Source: an uncultured Veillonella sp.
GTDB lineage: Bacteria; Bacillota; Negativicutes; Veillonellales; Veillonellaceae
Assembly (NCBI RefSeq): GCF_915069625.1
Contig: NZ_CAJZFD010000081.1
Coordinates: 1-8,672, forward strand
Reading direction: 5' to 3'
Length of the DNA stretch: 8,672 nt
Below the pieces are notes generated by a model that did no database searches, had not been told where the DNA came from, and saw only the letters and a program-made list of their open reading frames with translations. This document shows, in pieces, positions 6,505 through 8,672 of the stretch. Position 1 is the stretch's first letter. Each line of letters starts with the position of its first letter. A program made the position numbers and the translations under genes.

Positions 6505-8672
6505 CTATTTAGATGTACCTTTCGTGGTAGTACGTCTTCTAGATTTTGAAGAAGTAGGTTTCTTTAACTTACTATCTCCTGCACTATGCATATCAGACCA
6601 TTGTTGACGTAGTTCCCCTAATTGGTCACGAAGCTTTGCAGCCTTTTCAAATTCAAGCTGCTTTGCAGCGGCCTTCATTTGACGGTCTAGTTCTTCAATT
6701 TTATTGAATAACTCTTCCGGCGTTATATCTGCCACCTTAGGAGTAGATGTATCCTGTACATATGGTTCGTGTCCATGGTCCATACCCGTTGTGGAGGTTT
6801 TCTTTTTCCCCTTCTTTGGTGAAAAGTCTTTTCCATCGGTGACCATATCTTCTTCAATTTTCGTCAACTCAATAAGTTCTTTTACATCTTTAGAGACAGA
6901 TTTAGGCGTAATATTATGTTCAATATTATAAGCCTCTTGCACGGCACGACGGCGATCTGTTTCATCGATGGCCCGTTGCATAGAGCCTGTTACACGGTCA
7001 GCGTACATGATAACGTGACCATTCACATTACGAGCGGCGCGACCAATTGTTTGAATCATAGCTGTATCAGAACGTAAGAAACCTTCCTTATCCGCATCTA
7101 AGATAGCCACTAAAGAAACCTCTGGCATATCAAGACCTTCACGAAGCAAGTTAATACCAACCAGTACATCGAATACACCAGCCCGTAAGTCACGAATAAT
7201 TTCAGCACGCTCGATAGTAACGATATCCGAATGAAGGTATCGAACGCGGACGCCCATTTCCTTCAAGAACTCTGTTAAATCCTCTGCCATTTTCTTTGTT
7301 AAGGTCGTAACGAGAACACGCTCATTCTTGGCAGCACGCTTATGAATTTCACCGAGCAAGTCGTCCATTTGTCCCTTAATAGGACGAATCTCAATGGATG
7401 GATCAAGTAGACCGGTAGGACGAATAATTTGCTCTGCAATATTCGTTTGTACTTCCATTTCGTATGGACCAGGCGTTGCCGATACATAGACGATTTGATT
7501 GATACGCTCCACGAACTCATCGAATTGAAGCGGTCTATTATCAAGCGCAGACGGCAGACGGAAGCCATATTCGATGAGTGATTCTTTACGTGCACGGTCA
7601 CCATTGTACATGGCACGTATTTGAGGAATGGTTACATGAGACTCGTCCACCATTATGAGGAAATCATCTGGGAAATAGTCTATCAATGTGTATGGTGCCT
7701 CGCCAGCCTTACGTTCAGACATGTGGCGGGAATAGTTTTCGATGCCTGAGCAATAGCCCATTTCTTGCATCATTTCTATATCGTAACGCGTACGCTGTTC
7801 AAGACGTTGAGCCTCCAATAGACGGTCAGCAGCTTTCAATTTAGCTAATTGTTCTTCTAACTCAGCCTCAATACGTTCTACAGCAATACGCATCTTATCT
7901 TTCGTAGTTACATAGTGAGATGCTGGATATACGGCAACGTGCTTGCGTTCAGCAATCACTTCGCCAGTCAAAGCATCTACCTCAACAAGGCGATCGATTT
8001 CATCGCCGAAGAGTTCCACCCGAATGGCTCTTTCACTATACGCAGCAGGAAAAATCTCGATAGTATCCCCTTGTACACGGAAGGTACCGCGAATAAAATT
8101 CATATCATTTCTCGTATATTGGATATCTACGAGTTTAGACAGAATTTCGTCGCGAGATTTCGTCTGACCTAAGCGCAAAGACAGCACCAGTTCAGAGTAG
8201 TCCTCAGGGTCACCTAAGCCGTAAATACAGCTTACAGAGGCAACGATGATCACATCGCGGCGCTCAAAGAGGCTCATCGTAGCGCTATGTCGCAGTTTAT
8301 CGATTTCATCATTGATGGACGCATCCTTCTCGATATACGTATCACTAGAAGGGATATACGCTTCTGGTTGGTAGAAATCGTAGTAAGACACAAAGTATTC
8401 TACCGCATTATTAGGGAAGAAGCTTTTAAACTCACTACATAGCTGGGCAGCTAAGGTTTTATTATGGGCAATAATAAGAGTTGGCTTTTGAACAGCCTCG
8501 ATAACCTTAGCCATTGTAAAGGTTTTGCCTGTACCAGTGGCACCGAGCAAAACTTGGGCCCATTCACCGCGTTCAATGCCTTCTGTTAAAGATTGAATGG
8601 CAGTTGGTTGGTCCCCTGTAGGCGTAAAGGGCGCCTCCACTTTAAATGGTTGACCCCCTTCATAATTATATG
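6505..8672 (-). CDS. uvrB: UvrABC system protein B, 5' end cut by window edge
   Basis: Helicase-like subunit that verifies damage and positions UvrC. The frame stays open to the window edge: ten codons before the GTG at 8640 encode [10 protein letters not shown], matching the family's FK-x-x-APF start, so the real start is outside. Numbering here is from the Val at 8640. Walker A is GATGTGKT (33-40). The tyrosine-rich damage-probing beta-hairpin lies near 82-106 ([11 protein letters not shown]). The Walker B/DEAH-type motif is VDESH (331-335), followed by SATP (387-390), [12 protein letters not shown] (496-507) and QTIGRAARN (530-538). The C-terminal UVR motif (about 641-681, [13 protein letters not shown]) should dock with the same motif in UvrC. 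A lysine-rich linker before it (about 600-640) and a basic Ser/Thr/Arg/Lys tail after it (688-711) make the protein over 720 residues, longer than the roughly 660-675 usual. It is first of the three uvr genes; its promoter is not visible. Confidence 0.98.
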   Translation of the reverse strand, partial: YNYEGGQPFKVEAPFTPTGDQPTAIQSLTEGIERGEWAQVLLGATGTGKTFTMAKVIEAVQKPTLIIAHNKTLAAQLCSEFKSFFPNNAVEYFVSYYDFYQPEAYIPSSDTYIEKDASINDEIDKLRHSATMSLFERRDVIIVASVSCIYGLGDPEDYSELVLSLRLGQTKSRDEILSKLVDIQYTRNDMNFIRGTFRVQGDTIEIFPAAYSERAIRVELFGDEIDRLVEVDALTGEVIAERKHVAVYPASHYVTTKDKMRIAVERIEAELEEQLAKLKAADRLLEAQRLEQRTRYDIEMMQEMGYCSGIENYSRHMSERKAGEAPYTLIDYFPDDFLIMVDESHVTIPQIRAMYNGDRARKESLIEYGFRLPSALDNRPLQFDEFVERINQIVYVSATPGPYEMEVQTNIAEQIIRPTGLLDPSIEIRPIKGQMDDLLGEIHKRAAKNERVLVTTLTKKMAEDLTEFLKEMGVRVRYLHSDIVTIERAEIIRDLRAGVFDVLVGINLLREGLDMPEVSLVAILDADKEGFLRSDTAMIQTIGRAARNVNGHVIMYADRVTGSMQRAIDETDRRRAVQEAYNIEHNITPKSVSKDVKELIELTKIEEDMVTDGKDFSPKKGKKKTSTTGMDHGHEPYVQDTSTPKVADITPEELFNKIEELDRQMKAAAKQLEFEKAAKLRDQLGELRQQWSDMHSAGDSKLKKPTSSKSRRRTTTKGTSK

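Noticed and set aside
7299..7616. Open frame of 105 codons on the - strand inside uvrB
   Set aside because: It is out of frame within the helicase core of uvrB, with no ribosome binding site evidence or recognisable product.
6704..8172. Short + strand open frames opposite uvrB (6704-6931, 7915-8172, 7943-8167)
   Set aside because: All are antisense shadows of a well-conserved coding region with no independent support.
1..8672. Mobile elements, CRISPR arrays, tRNA or rRNA genes, phage or defence modules
   Set aside because: No transposase, integrase, spaced direct repeats, cloverleaf or rRNA segments were seen. All long frames are accounted for by one transporter and three repair genes.

Overview
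The window carries one efflux transporter gene on the + strand and, facing it, three nucleotide excision repair genes on the - strand in transcription order uvrB, uvrA, uvrC. Moderate-to-low GC coding DNA, very AT-rich spacers, strong AGGAGG-type ribosome binding sites and the protein sequences suggest a low-GC Firmicute. My best guess is the Negativicutes, for example Veillonella. That assignment rests on general resemblance, not on a search.

Layout. Positions 1-270 are an AT-rich leader with no supportable gene. It contains small dyads and a TATAAT box, and it leads into a NorM-type MATE transporter (271-1608). A perfect 13-bp hairpin with T-runs on both sides (1633-1664) separates the transporter from uvrC and can end transcription from either direction. 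uvrC (1663-3489) lies 43 bases downstream of uvrA (3533-6385) with no terminator between them, so the two are very probably cotranscribed. A 119-base AT-rich gap separates uvrA from uvrB. It holds a possible uvrA promoter with a dyad and a GC-capped hairpin just before the uvrA ribosome binding site. uvrB (6505 to the right edge) is open at the window end. Its first codons and its promoter lie outside.

Function. UvrA (damage-sensing ABC ATPase) loads UvrB (helicase-like damage verifier), and UvrB recruits UvrC (dual endonuclease), which cuts on both sides of the lesion. All three have their key catalytic and binding motifs and look intact. UvrB and UvrC share the matching UVR motif through which they dock. 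The MATE protein is an inner-membrane cation-driven exporter with no evident link to repair. It keeps two of the three acidic membrane residues expected from NorM homologues and appears to lack the first.

I found no mobile element, CRISPR array, RNA gene or new multigene system. The points worth a second look are small: the uvrA leader hairpin and dyad, the variant MATE residue, the extended UvrB tail, and the complete uvrBAC clustering.
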